Shown here piece after piece: positions 53,805-62,048 of a stretch of 64,000 bases of DNA. Position numbers and translations under genes: made by a program. The notes beneath the pieces were generated by a model. That model was given only the letters and a program-made list of their open reading frames with translations. It had not been told where the DNA came from and did not search any database. Within the stretch, counting starts at the first letter, position 1. The number at the start of each line of letters is the position of its first letter. The stretch is taken from positions 434,001 through 498,000 of the forward strand of contig NZ_VDMA02000002.1 of the NCBI RefSeq assembly GCF_006334915.2. The letters are read 5' to 3'. This stretch comes from Microbispora catharanthi. GTDB lineage: Bacteria > Actinomycetota > Actinomycetes > Streptosporangiales > Streptosporangiaceae.

Positions 53805-53823
53805 CGCCGGGCCGTGCCCGGCG
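53805..53823 (-). terminator. Hairpin after AA10 gene
   Basis: CGCCGGGC (53805-53812) pairs with GCCCGGCG (53816-53823), 3-nt loop, 15 bp past the minus-strand stop. Confidence 0.65.
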
Positions 53824-53837
53824 AGATCAGGCCCCGC

Positions 53838-54929
53838 TCAGCCGCAGCTGATGTCGCTGATCGACGGCGTGGCCGACCCGCTGCCGAGGAACCCGGCCGT
53901 GGCCGAGGCCCCCGGGGCCAGCGAGGAGTTCCACGCCGGAGCGTGGATCATCGCGAACGGCCCGCTCTGCATGGACGTCCCGTTCCACGCCTGGGTGATC
54001 GTCGCGCCGTTCGACATCTGCCACTGGACGTACCAGCCGTTGAGCGGGCCCGTGCCGGTGTTCTTGATCGTGACCTCGCCCTGGAAGCCGCCCTGCCAGG
54101 TGTTGGTCAGCTTCACCGTGGCCGTGCACGCCGGGTTGCCGGACGTCGGGGAGGCCGAGGGGCTCGGCGACGGGCTCCTGGTGGGCGAGGCGCTCGGCGA
54201 AGGGCTCGGCGAAGGGCTGGGCGAGGCGCCGTCGTTGAGGAAGTTCACGTCCGAGCAGCCGTAGAAGGTCTCCTGGCTGTCGGACCGGTACCAGACGGCG
54301 TAGATGATGTGCCGGCCGCTCTTGTTGGGCAGCTTGCCGGAGAAGCGGTAGGCGCCGTTGGTGACCGCGGGCTCGGGGTCGACCGTGAGGAACGGCTGCT
54401 CCTCCATGTCGGCCCACGTCAGCGGCTTGGTCGGGTCCCATCCGTCTTTGGTGACGTAGAGCTTGAAGCCGCCGGGGTGCGGCACCCACGCGCCGTAGAC
54501 GAAGTCGTAGGTGCTGTTCGCCTTCAGCGTGGTGGTCGGCCAGTCGGTCCTGGGCGCGTCGTAGGCGGCGTACTTGCTGAAACCGCCGCTGCACAGCTGG
54601 CCGTCGGGGATGAAGCCCCGGGTTCTGCCGCCTCCGTCGGAGCGGAGCACGCCATACCAGTCGTAGAGAGGCTGGGTGCCGCCGGCCGCCACGGCGTCCT
54701 TGCAGGCGGGGTTGTTCGGGATGATCTGGCCGCCGGTGAGACCGTCGGTGTAGCACGCGTACGTGCGGCTCGCGGGGGCCTGCAGGGCGCCGTGCGCCTC
54801 TGCCGCGGTCTGCGTCAGGACCGCGACGAGACCGGCGAGCACGGCCGCCACCGCGGCGAGTACGGCGAGCTTTCGCCCCGATCTCAGGGACAGCGATCTC
54901 CAACGCGGGGATTGCGCTGTGGTGCTCAT
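53838..54929 (-). CDS. Secreted AA10 lytic polysaccharide monooxygenase with CBM2
   Basis: This 363-aa secreted copper enzyme cleaves crystalline cellulose or chitin oxidatively. The signal peptide ends EAH-G; after cleavage His46 becomes residue 1 and, with the His in VPHPGGFKLYV, builds the copper brace. AA10 body is about 46-230, linked by a Ser/Pro-rich stretch (PSPSPSPSPS) to a C-terminal CBM2 (CTATVKLTNTWQGGFQGEVT, then WNGTSMQSG and PSISDISCG). CBM2 suggests cellulose. ATG at 54929, AGGAGAACC upstream. No CebR box is in its own promoter. Confidence 0.93.
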   Translation of the reverse strand: MSTTAQSPRWRSLSLRSGRKLAVLAAVAAVLAGLVAVLTQTAAEAHGALQAPASRTYACYTDGLTGGQIIPNNPACKDAVAAGGTQPLYDWYGVLRSDGGGRTRGFIPDGQLCSGGFSKYAAYDAPRTDWPTTTLKANSTYDFVYGAWVPHPGGFKLYVTKDGWDPTKPLTWADMEEQPFLTVDPEPAVTNGAYRFSGKLPNKSGRHIIYAVWYRSDSQETFYGCSDVNFLNDGASPSPSPSPSPSASPTRSPSPSPSASPTSGNPACTATVKLTNTWQGGFQGEVTIKNTGTGPLNGWYVQWQMSNGATITQAWNGTSMQSGPFAMIHAPAWNSSLAPGASATAGFLGSGSATPSISDISCG

Positions 54930-55130
54930 GATGGGGGGTTCTCCTCATGGTGGGCGGGCACGCCTTCGGGGAAGGTCGCGCCGTCTTGGGCTGTCGTACG
55001 AGAAGAACGCGTGCGACATCGCCGCACGCCCTCCTGGAGCCCACCCATCAAGTGGCCACCGCGCACAGTGATTGAAACACGCACCGGCCGTCCGGGCCAA
55101 GCGGTACCGCGATCGTGCCGCGGCGCGGAA

Positions 55131-56561
55131 TCAGCGCCGCGGGTCGCCGGGCCCGGCACCCGGCCCGGCGCCGGGGCCGCCCTGTGGCGGGCCGTGTGGC
55201 GGACCCTGTGGCGGGCCCGGCGGCTGTCCGGGACCGCCCAGCGGGTGCCCGTATCCGGGCGGCGGCCCGCCCGGCGGCGGACCGTAGCCCGGCCCGCCCG
55301 GTTGCCGTCCATACCAGGGCGGCACCGCGGGGCCACCGCCGGGCCACCGGCCCGGGGGCGGGGCGCCCGGCGCGTACCCCGGCGGAGGCACCCCCCGCGC
55401 GGCGTTCGCCTGGTGACGCTCCGGCAGCGGGAACGACAGCCTGGCGTAGGCCATGAGGTCCGCGAGCGACCGCTGCTGGACGCGGAAGGTCTCCTCGTCC
55501 ACCCCGCCCCGGGCCGCGCGGGCGTGCAGCAGCCCGAGCTCGGTGGAGGCGACCTGGTAGTCGATCATCGCCCGTGCCCCGGCCCTGCCGCCGTGGGCCT
55601 TGGCCCACGCCCTGGCCTGCCGCCGGCGGCGCAGGGACGACAGCATGAAGATGTCGGCCTGGTTGATCAGCCCGTTGCGCTCGTACGGCGGCAGGTAGTG
55701 CTGGATCAGGCCGACGATCCGCCGTCTGTCCCGGAAGATCACGATGAGCTCGACGATGAGCAGGATCATCAGCAGCAGGTAGGCGATGGCGAGCCCGCCG
55801 AGGCCGCCGAAGGAGGCGAAGCCGTTCCAGAGGCCGTGCAGCAGCATGGCGCCGATCCACCCGATGACGATGACGACGACCCCCACCGCGCCGCCGCGCT
55901 GGGCGGCGTACGCGACGGCGATGCCGATCAGGGAGGTGAACAGCGGATGGGCGAACGGCGACAGCACGGCCCGCAGCACGAGCGTGGCGGCCAGCCCCTG
56001 CGCGCCGTTCTCCTCGAGGGCGGCGAGGTAGTAGCTGACGTTCTCCGACATGGCGAAGCCGAGCCCGACCATGCTGGCGTAGATGATCCCGTCGGTGGGC
56101 CCGTCCAGCTCCTGCCGCCGGAACCACAGCAGCCCGAGCAGGACCAGCCCCTTGGCCGTCTCCTCCACGGGCGGGGCGCCGAACGTGGCGACGAGGTTGC
56201 GCGCGCTGGTCGTGTCCCCGAGCTGATGGGCCACGTAGACGAGGTTGAGCGAGTTGAGCACGCCGGCGAGCAGGACGGCGATGCCGGCGCCCCAGGCGAA
56301 CGCGAAGATCAGGTTGCTGCGCGGTTCCGGTTCCATCCGGTCGAGGGCGAGCACGCCCGCGAGCAGCAGCGGCACGGGGGCCACGGCGAGCCCGAGCGCG
56401 ATGAAGAACTGGACCGGCTCGCCGTTGATGATGTCGAAGGAGAACGACACCAGGGCGCAGATTCCGGCGACGACCAGACCCACGATGAGGCCGATGGACG
56501 GACGCTCCCTGAGAACGGCGCGGGGGTCGAGGCCTGCCACTGTGCGACTGTAACCGACCAC
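55131..56561 (-). CDS. prsW: PrsW-family intramembrane metalloprotease
   Basis: This 476-aa membrane protein has eight or nine hydrophobic segments (about 20-270) with the CPBP/PrsW zinc-site motifs: PPVEETAKG (Glu133, Glu134, Lys137), FAMSENVSYY, AHPLFTS and LLHGLWNGFA. PrsW-type proteases cleave anti-sigma factors or are linked to stress. A cytosolic segment of about 110 residues and a long Pro/Gly tail (GPGAGPGAGPGDPRR) follow, which is not typical. The GTG at 56561 may be preceded by a later GTG at 56540 (MAGLDPRAV). It stands alone. Confidence 0.88.
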   Translation of the reverse strand: MVGYSRTVAGLDPRAVLRERPSIGLIVGLVVAGICALVSFSFDIINGEPVQFFIALGLAVAPVPLLLAGVLALDRMEPEPRSNLIFAFAWGAGIAVLLAGVLNSLNLVYVAHQLGDTTSARNLVATFGAPPVEETAKGLVLLGLLWFRRQELDGPTDGIIYASMVGLGFAMSENVSYYLAALEENGAQGLAATLVLRAVLSPFAHPLFTSLIGIAVAYAAQRGGAVGVVVIVIGWIGAMLLHGLWNGFASFGGLGGLAIAYLLLMILLIVELIVIFRDRRRIVGLIQHYLPPYERNGLINQADIFMLSSLRRRRQARAWAKAHGGRAGARAMIDYQVASTELGLLHARAARGGVDEETFRVQQRSLADLMAYARLSFPLPERHQANAARGVPPPGYAPGAPPPGRWPGGGPAVPPWYGRQPGGPGYGPPPGGPPPGYGHPLGGPGQPPGPPQGPPHGPPQGGPGAGPGAGPGDPRR

Positions 56562-56680
56562 GCCCGCCGCGGTCCTCCTCCGGCCTCAAAAGATCCCCAT
56601 GCATTCCGTGCCGAGGCAAGTATCTCGCAGGCGTGCCGGCCGTCCCCGGCACGTCCCCGTTGCGGGCACAATGGGCGATC

Positions 56681-58234
56681 ATGGATGTCGCACCACGTGA
56701 CGGGCTCGGACGACGCGGTTTCCTCCGTGTCGCGTGCGCCGCCGCCGTCGGCTCGGTCGCCGCCGCATGCGCGCCCGGGTCCCGGGAAGGCTCCACTCCC
56801 GCCTCCCCTTCGCCCTCCTCCACCTCCACCTCGCCGGGCAGGAGGCCGGTGGCGGAACGGCTGCTGCCCGGCGACCCGGACTGGCGGGTGCGCAGGCGGG
56901 GACCCGACGAGGCGATCGAGGGCTACGGCGACCGCGCGAGCGTGCTGCCCGGGGAGTCGTTCGGGCTGCACGTCTCCACCGCCGAGGGCCGCTACCGGGT
57001 GACGGCCTACCGGATGGGCTGGTACGGCGGGACGCTCGCCCGCAGGGTGTGGCGTTCGGGGTGGATGAGGGGACGCGACCAGGGCCGCGGACGGCTCGCC
57101 GGCGACACCCGCACCGTACGCGCCGGGTGGCGGCGCTCCCTGACCGTGTCCACGGAAGGCTGGCCGGAGGGGGCCTACCTGCTGCGCCTGGACACCGAGC
57201 GCGGCCACCAGCGGTACGTGCCGCTGGTCGTGCGCTCGGCCTCCGGGGCCGGCCGCACGGTCCTGGTCCACGCCACCCCCACCTGGCAGGCGTACAACCG
57301 GTGGGGCGGCTACAGCCTCTACTACGGCGAGGACGGCCGCTACGAGAGCCGCTCGCTCGCGGTCAGCTTCGACCGGCCCTACGACAGCACCGGAATGGAG
57401 AAGTTCCTCATCCACGAGCGGCCGGTGGTGGCGCTTGCCGAACGACTCGGCCTGCCCCTGGCGTACACGACGGGCGGCGACCTGGAGGCCGGCGACGACG
57501 TGCTCAGCGGCGCCTCCTCGGTGATCTTCCTCGGGCACGACGAGTACTGGACGCCCGGGGTGCGCCGCACGGTGACCGAGGCCCGCGACGCCGGGGCCAA
57601 CCTGGCCTTCCTGGGCGCCAACACCTGCTACCGCCGCGTCCGGATGGAGGAGGACGGCAAGCTGGTGGTCTGCTACAAGACCGCGGTGGACCGCGACCCG
57701 CTGCTCCGCACGCGCCCGTCGCTGGCGACGACCGACTTCCGGGCGGCGCCGAAGGCCGATCCCGAGTCGTCGCTCATCGGGGTCTACTACGACGGCTATC
57801 CCGTGGACGCGCCGTTCGTGGTGCACGAGCCCCGTCACTGGATCTTCGCGGGCGCCGGCGTGCGCCGTGGCGACGCGTTCCCGCACCTCGTGGGCGTGGA
57901 GTACGACCGGGTGAACACCGACGTGCCGACGCCCAGGCCGCTGCAGATCCTCGCCCACTCGCCGGTGACCTGCGTGGGGCGGCCCAGCTTCGCCGACGCG
58001 GCCTACTACACGGTCCCGAGCGGGGCCGGGGTGTTCGCCTCGGGGACCATGCGGTGGGCCGAGACGCTCATGGCACGCACCCGCGACCTGCCGCGGGCCC
58101 ACGGGATCGACGCGCGTACGCGGGCCTTCGTCACCACCGCGACGACCAACCTGCTGAAGGGCTTCGCCGAAGGCCCCGCCGCCGAGCGCCTTCCCACACC
58201 CGACGACAACGTCCGCCGCACCTACCGCGCCTGA
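56681..58234 (+). CDS. Lipoprotein with N,N-dimethylformamidase beta-like domain
   Basis: The 517-aa protein has a Tat-type twin-Arg (RRGFLRVACAAAVGSVAAAC) and a lipobox with Cys30 and so is likely anchored to the outer face of the membrane. After a Ser/Thr/Pro linker, the domain that follows (GESFGLHVSTAEGRYRVTAYRMGWY, HATPTWQAYNRWGGYSLYY, FLGHDEYWTPGVRRTV) matches the C-terminal beta subunit domain of N,N-dimethylformamidase found in many secreted actinomycete proteins. No amidase alpha domain is present, so function is not proven. The ATG at 56681 fits the family; its C-terminal codons are duplicated downstream at 59797. Confidence 0.8.
   Translation: MDVAPRDGLGRRGFLRVACAAAVGSVAAACAPGSREGSTPASPSPSSTSTSPGRRPVAERLLPGDPDWRVRRRGPDEAIEGYGDRASVLPGESFGLHVSTAEGRYRVTAYRMGWYGGTLARRVWRSGWMRGRDQGRGRLAGDTRTVRAGWRRSLTVSTEGWPEGAYLLRLDTERGHQRYVPLVVRSASGAGRTVLVHATPTWQAYNRWGGYSLYYGEDGRYESRSLAVSFDRPYDSTGMEKFLIHERPVVALAERLGLPLAYTTGGDLEAGDDVLSGASSVIFLGHDEYWTPGVRRTVTEARDAGANLAFLGANTCYRRVRMEEDGKLVVCYKTAVDRDPLLRTRPSLATTDFRAAPKADPESSLIGVYYDGYPVDAPFVVHEPRHWIFAGAGVRRGDAFPHLVGVEYDRVNTDVPTPRPLQILAHSPVTCVGRPSFADAAYYTVPSGAGVFASGTMRWAETLMARTRDLPRAHGIDARTRAFVTTATTNLLKGFAEGPAAERLPTPDDNVRRTYRA
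58215..58234 (+). repeat. 20-bp direct repeat, left copy
   Basis: GCCGCACCTACCGCGCCTGA ends the dimethylformamidase-like gene, including its stop codon. The identical 20 bp recurs at 59797-59816. Confidence 0.85.
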
Positions 58235-58270
58235 CGCCGAGAACCCGGCCTGACGGTGGGGCCGGCCCTG

Positions 58271-58321
58271 TTGACGAGTAGATCGATTGGTCGATATAAA
58301 AGCATAGACCGAACGTTCTAT
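58271..58321 (+). promoter_or_regulatory. Strong promoter with TetR-type operator
   Basis: TTGACG (58271-58276) and TATAAA (58295-58300), 18 bp apart, form an unusually good sigma-A-type promoter in this GC-rich DNA. Right after it, ATAGACCGAACGTTCTAT (58304-58321) is a palindrome matching at 14 of 18 positions, covering the expected start point. It drives the SnoaL-quinone oxidoreductase pair. Confidence 0.65.
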
Positions 58322-58339
58322 TCATACGAAGGAGCCGAA

Positions 58340-58738
58340 GTGCCGCAACGGACCACGGCCGAGGTCATCGACCGTTTCAACCACGCGTTCGTCCACCACG
58401 CCCCCGAGGTCCTCGACGACCTGATCGCCGAGGACTGCGTGATGGAGGCGATCCAGCCGGCTCCGGACGGAGAGCGCGTCGAGGGACGCCAGGCGTGCCT
58501 GACGTTCTGGCGGGCGCTCGCCGACGACCGCACCACCCAATTCGGGCCCGAGGACGTCTGGGTCGACGGCGACCGCGCGACTATCCTGTGGCGCTACCGC
58601 TTCGGCGACGGCCCCGAGGACTCGGTGCGCGGAGTCAACCTCATGCGGGTCCGGGACGGGAGAATCGTCGAGGCCCTCGGCTACAGCAAGACCGGCGCCC
58701 CCGTCCCGCTCGCCACCGACTCCGAGGCCCGGGCCTGA
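58340..58738 (+). CDS. SnoaL-like polyketide cyclase/ketosteroid isomerase-fold protein
   Basis: This is a 132-aa single-domain protein of the NTF2/SnoaL fold (EVIDRFNHAFVHHAPEVLDD, then LIAEDCVMEAI and FWRALADDRTTQF, VWVDGDRATILWRYRF). Such proteins bind small hydrophobic ligands or act as isomerases or cyclases. The GTG at 58340 has GGAG 6 nt upstream. It is two bases from the oxidoreductase gene and under one promoter with a TetR-type operator. Specific ligand unknown. Confidence 0.85.
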   Translation: MPQRTTAEVIDRFNHAFVHHAPEVLDDLIAEDCVMEAIQPAPDGERVEGRQACLTFWRALADDRTTQFGPEDVWVDGDRATILWRYRFGDGPEDSVRGVNLMRVRDGRIVEALGYSKTGAPVPLATDSEARA

Positions 58739-58740
58739 CG

Positions 58741-59742
58741 ATGCGCAGCTACCACCTGGACAGCGGCGCCGGGCTCGCGGGTCTGACGATCAGAGACCAC
58801 CCCGATCCGGTCCCCCGCGCCGGTCAGGTCGTCGTCGCCGTACGCGCGGCGTCTCTGAGCTTCCGGGAACTGATGATCGCCCGCGGCGACTACGTCCTGC
58901 CGGTGAAGCCGGACGTGGTCCCGGTGTCCGACGGGGCCGGCGACATCGTGTCGGTCGGGCCCGGGGTCGGCTCCCGGCGGATCGGCGAACGGGTCACCGC
59001 CACCCTCTTCCCGAGCTGGCAGGACGGCCCGTTCGGCATCGAGCACCTGCCCCAGCGCGGCGGCTCGCTGGACGGCATGCTCACCGAACGCGCCGTGGTC
59101 GACGAGGACGCGTTGGTGCCGGTCCCCGGCCATTTGTCGTACGAGGAGGCGGCGACGCTCCCGTGCGCCGCGGTCACCGCCTGGAACGCCGTGACCGGCG
59201 CGGACGGCCTGCGTCCTGGCCAGACCGTGGTGACGCAGGGATCGGGCGGGGTGTCGCTGTTCGCCCTGCAGTTCGCCAAGACGCTCGGCGCCCGGGTGAT
59301 CGCCACCACCAGCGGCCCCGAGAAGGCAGCCCGCCTGCTCGGCCTCGGCGCGGACGAGGTCATCGACTACCGGGCCGTCCCCGACTGGCCCGCGAGGGTC
59401 CGCGAACTCACCGGCGGGCGGGGCGCCGACCGCGTCATCGACGTCGCCGGCCTGTTGGAACAGTCCCTCAAGGCGGTGGCGGTGGCAGGGCACGTCGCCT
59501 GCGTGGGCTTCGTCTCCGACACCGCGCCTCCGCTCGATGCGCGCACGCTCTTCGCCTCCGGCGCCACCGTGCGCGCCGTCGCGGTCGGCAGCCGAGCCCA
59601 GTTCCTCGCCATGAACCGAGCCGTCGAGGTCAACGACCTGCACCCGGTCATCGACCGCGTGTTCCCCTTCGATCAGGCTCACGACGCCTACCGCTATTAC
59701 GCCTCAGGCAAGGCGTTCGGCAAGGTCGTCATCACCGTGTGA
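58741..59742 (+). CDS. Zinc-independent MDR quinone oxidoreductase-like
   Basis: This is a 333-aa NADPH-dependent enzyme of the medium-chain dehydrogenase family. The nucleotide motif VTQGSGGVSLFALQFAKTLGA (near 160-180) and YEEAATLPCAAVTAWNAV are clear; no zinc-binding Cys cluster is present, as in quinone oxidoreductases. The ATG at 58741 lies 2 bp after the SnoaL stop. The pair may detoxify or modify a small ketone or quinone. It lies within a cassette bracketed by 20-bp direct repeats. Confidence 0.9.
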   Translation: MRSYHLDSGAGLAGLTIRDHPDPVPRAGQVVVAVRAASLSFRELMIARGDYVLPVKPDVVPVSDGAGDIVSVGPGVGSRRIGERVTATLFPSWQDGPFGIEHLPQRGGSLDGMLTERAVVDEDALVPVPGHLSYEEAATLPCAAVTAWNAVTGADGLRPGQTVVTQGSGGVSLFALQFAKTLGARVIATTSGPEKAARLLGLGADEVIDYRAVPDWPARVRELTGGRGADRVIDVAGLLEQSLKAVAVAGHVACVGFVSDTAPPLDARTLFASGATVRAVAVGSRAQFLAMNRAVEVNDLHPVIDRVFPFDQAHDAYRYYASGKAFGKVVITV

Positions 59743-59796
59743 CCTCGGCGCGTACGTCACCGGGCGACCCGGTCGCGACCGCACCGGATCAGCGCG

Positions 59797-59816
59797 GCCG
59801 CACCTACCGCGCCTGA
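59797..59816 (+). repeat. 20-bp direct repeat, right copy
   Basis: GCCGCACCTACCGCGCCTGA, identical to 58215-58234. Codons just before it (TAPDQRGRTYRA when translated) still resemble the end of the dimethylformamidase-like protein (TPDDNVRRTYRA), so it looks like a second, degenerate copy of that gene's 3' end. Confidence 0.85.
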
Positions 59817-59945
59817 TCCGTACGGCGGACGGCCCGACGGCGTACGCGCCGCGCCGTAGCGGCACATGACGTTCCACGGGGGACGCCCGCGACGCCCCCC
59901 GCCCACCACCGTTGATCTCCCATCGAGGACGACGAGAGGTGCGGA

Positions 59946-62048
59946 ATGGAGACGTTGCGGCGCCTGGCCGGTCTGCCGGCCGGGCGGATCGGCAAGTGGG
60001 CGGTGATCGCCGCCTGGCTGGTGATGCTCGTTCCCCTCGGCGCGCTGGCCGGGGGCATCGGCCGGGTGCAGGACAACGACGAGACCAACTGGATGCCCGC
60101 GAGCGCCCAGTCGACCCGGGCCGTGGAGCTGGCCAGGTGGGAGTTCCCCGCTGGGAGCGACAGCACGCTGGTCCTCGTGTACGCGCGGGAGGGCGGCCTG
60201 AGCGCCGCCGACCGCGAGACCGTGCTGGACGATCGGGACCGGCTCCGGGCCCTCGCGGGCGGGAACGTGACCGGCCCGGCGCCCTCGGCCGACGGGGAGG
60301 CGCTCACGCTGACCGTCCCGGTGCCGGGCCGCGCCATGGAGACCGGCGAGGCCGGGGAGATCGTGGCCCGGGCCCGGGAGATCATGCGGGCCGGACTGCC
60401 CGCCGGGCTCGCGGCGGCCGCCACGGGGCCCGCCGCCTTTCGCGCGGACGCGACGGCAGCCAACGGGCGGATCGACGGGACGCTGACCCTGGTCACCGTG
60501 GGGGTGGTCGCGCTGCTCTTGTTCGTCACCTACCGCAGCCCGGTCCTGCCGCTCGTCCCCCTCGCCTGCGTGGCGGCGGGCGTGGTGGCCGCGCAGGCCG
60601 GGGCCGTGCTGGCCGGCAGGGCGGGCGCCGAGGTCAGCGGCTCCGGTTCGATCCTGATGATCGTCCTGGTCTTCGGGCTCGGCACCGACTACGCGCTCCT
60701 GCTGATCTCCCGCTATCGGGAGGAGCTGGCGGAGCACGCCGACCGGCACCGCGCGATGGCGCTCGCGCTGCGGCGCACCGTGCCGTCCGTGGCGGCCTCC
60801 GCCGCGACGATGGCCCTCGCCGCGCTGGCGCTGCTCGCGGCGGACATGAACTCCACCAAGGGGCTCGGCCCGCTCGCCGCGGTCGCCGTCATGGCGGCGC
60901 TGCTGGCGATGACCACCCTGCTGCCGGCGCTCCTGACGGCGCTGGGCCGGGGCGTCTTCTGGCCCGCGATCCCCCGTCGTCGGGCTCCCGGCGCCCGCAG
61001 CACGCGGATCTGGCAGCGGATCGGGGCGCTCGTCTCCCGTCGGCCGCGCCGCGCCTGGGCCCTGGCCGGGCTCGCGCTCGCCGCGCTGACCTGCGGCACG
61101 GTCTTCCTGCGGGCGGGCGTCCTCGACGGCGGCGACAACTTCACGCGCAAGCCCGAGTCGGCGGCCGGGCAGGAGATCATCCGCGCGCACTTCCCCGGCG
61201 GCACCACCGCTCCCGCCCTCGTCTACGCCCCGGTGCGGGCCGCCGCGTCCGTCGCCGCCCTGGCCAGGACGGCGCCCGGGATCGCCTCGACCGGCTCCGC
61301 CGAGACCTCCGCTTCGGGCCGCTGGGTGCGGATCACCGCCGTGCTCGCCGACACCCCGGCGAGCGAGCCGGCCAGGCGATCGGTGGCGGGGTTGCGCGCC
61401 CGGCTCGCCCGGGCGGCGCCCGGCGCGCTGGTCGGGGGCCAGACCGCGGCGCTGCTCGACCGCGACGCCGCGATGGACCGCGACCTGGCGGTGATCGCCC
61501 CTCTCGTCATCGGCGTCGTCACCCTCGTCCTCGGCGTCCTGCTCCGCGCGGTCGTCGCGCCCCTGCTGCTGCTCGGCTGCGCCCTGCTCTCGTCCGGCGC
61601 GGCCGCCGGTCTGTCCACGCTGCTGTTCCACGCCCTCGGGTTCCCCCGCACCGACCAGACCGCGCTCACGCTCGGCTTCCTGTTCTTGGTCGCGCTGGGC
61701 GTGGACTACACGATCTTCCTCATGGCCCGGGCGCGCGAGGAGGTCGCGCGGCATGGTCACCGGGAGGGAACGGTGACCGCGCTCGTCGCGACCGGGGGCG
61801 TCATCACCGGCGCCGGCGTCGTGCTCGCCGCGACGTTCCTGGTCCTGACCATCACCCCGGTGGTCCTCAACATCCAGCTCGGCCTGCTGGTCGCGCTCGG
61901 CGTGCTCGTCGACGCGTTCGTGGTGCGCACGATCCTGGTCCCCGCCCTGGCCCTCGACATCGGCCCCGCGACCTGGTGGCCCGCCCGTCCCGTGCCCGCG
62001 CCGCGCCCGCGAAGTCAGCCCTCCGGGATCGGCAGCCCGCCCTGGTAG
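59946..62048 (+). CDS. MMPL-family RND transporter
   Basis: This is a 700-aa membrane transporter of the mycobacterial MmpL type, with twelve transmembrane segments in two halves, each with a large extracellular loop. The proton-relay motifs GTDYALLLISRYREEL near 246 and GVDYTIFLMARAREEV near 585 are intact. Such proteins export lipids, siderophores or antibiotics. Its 3' end overlaps by 34 bp the convergent response regulator gene. The ATG at 59946 follows GAGAGGTGCGGA. Confidence 0.92.
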   Translation: METLRRLAGLPAGRIGKWAVIAAWLVMLVPLGALAGGIGRVQDNDETNWMPASAQSTRAVELARWEFPAGSDSTLVLVYAREGGLSAADRETVLDDRDRLRALAGGNVTGPAPSADGEALTLTVPVPGRAMETGEAGEIVARAREIMRAGLPAGLAAAATGPAAFRADATAANGRIDGTLTLVTVGVVALLLFVTYRSPVLPLVPLACVAAGVVAAQAGAVLAGRAGAEVSGSGSILMIVLVFGLGTDYALLLISRYREELAEHADRHRAMALALRRTVPSVAASAATMALAALALLAADMNSTKGLGPLAAVAVMAALLAMTTLLPALLTALGRGVFWPAIPRRRAPGARSTRIWQRIGALVSRRPRRAWALAGLALAALTCGTVFLRAGVLDGGDNFTRKPESAAGQEIIRAHFPGGTTAPALVYAPVRAAASVAALARTAPGIASTGSAETSASGRWVRITAVLADTPASEPARRSVAGLRARLARAAPGALVGGQTAALLDRDAAMDRDLAVIAPLVIGVVTLVLGVLLRAVVAPLLLLGCALLSSGAAAGLSTLLFHALGFPRTDQTALTLGFLFLVALGVDYTIFLMARAREEVARHGHREGTVTALVATGGVITGAGVVLAATFLVLTITPVVLNIQLGLLVALGVLVDAFVVRTILVPALALDIGPATWWPARPVPAPRPRSQPSGIGSPPW

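Larger units (their letters stand above)
53472..53837. other. 366-bp gap with CebR box and hairpins
   Basis: The gap between the SanA-like gene and the monooxygenase stop holds 12-bp tandem repeats, a CebR-type operator (53647-53660), a GAGGGAGGTGAGG ribosome-site-like element (53669-53681), a 24-codon frame at 53694-53768 and two hairpins. No known protein gene lies downstream of the operator. Confidence 0.5.

Noticed and set aside
53814..57002. 1062-codon plus-strand frame across the AA10 and PrsW genes
   Set aside because: Arg/Gly/Ala-rich composition, no motifs, and it opposes two genes with clear domains. It is a GC-driven shadow.
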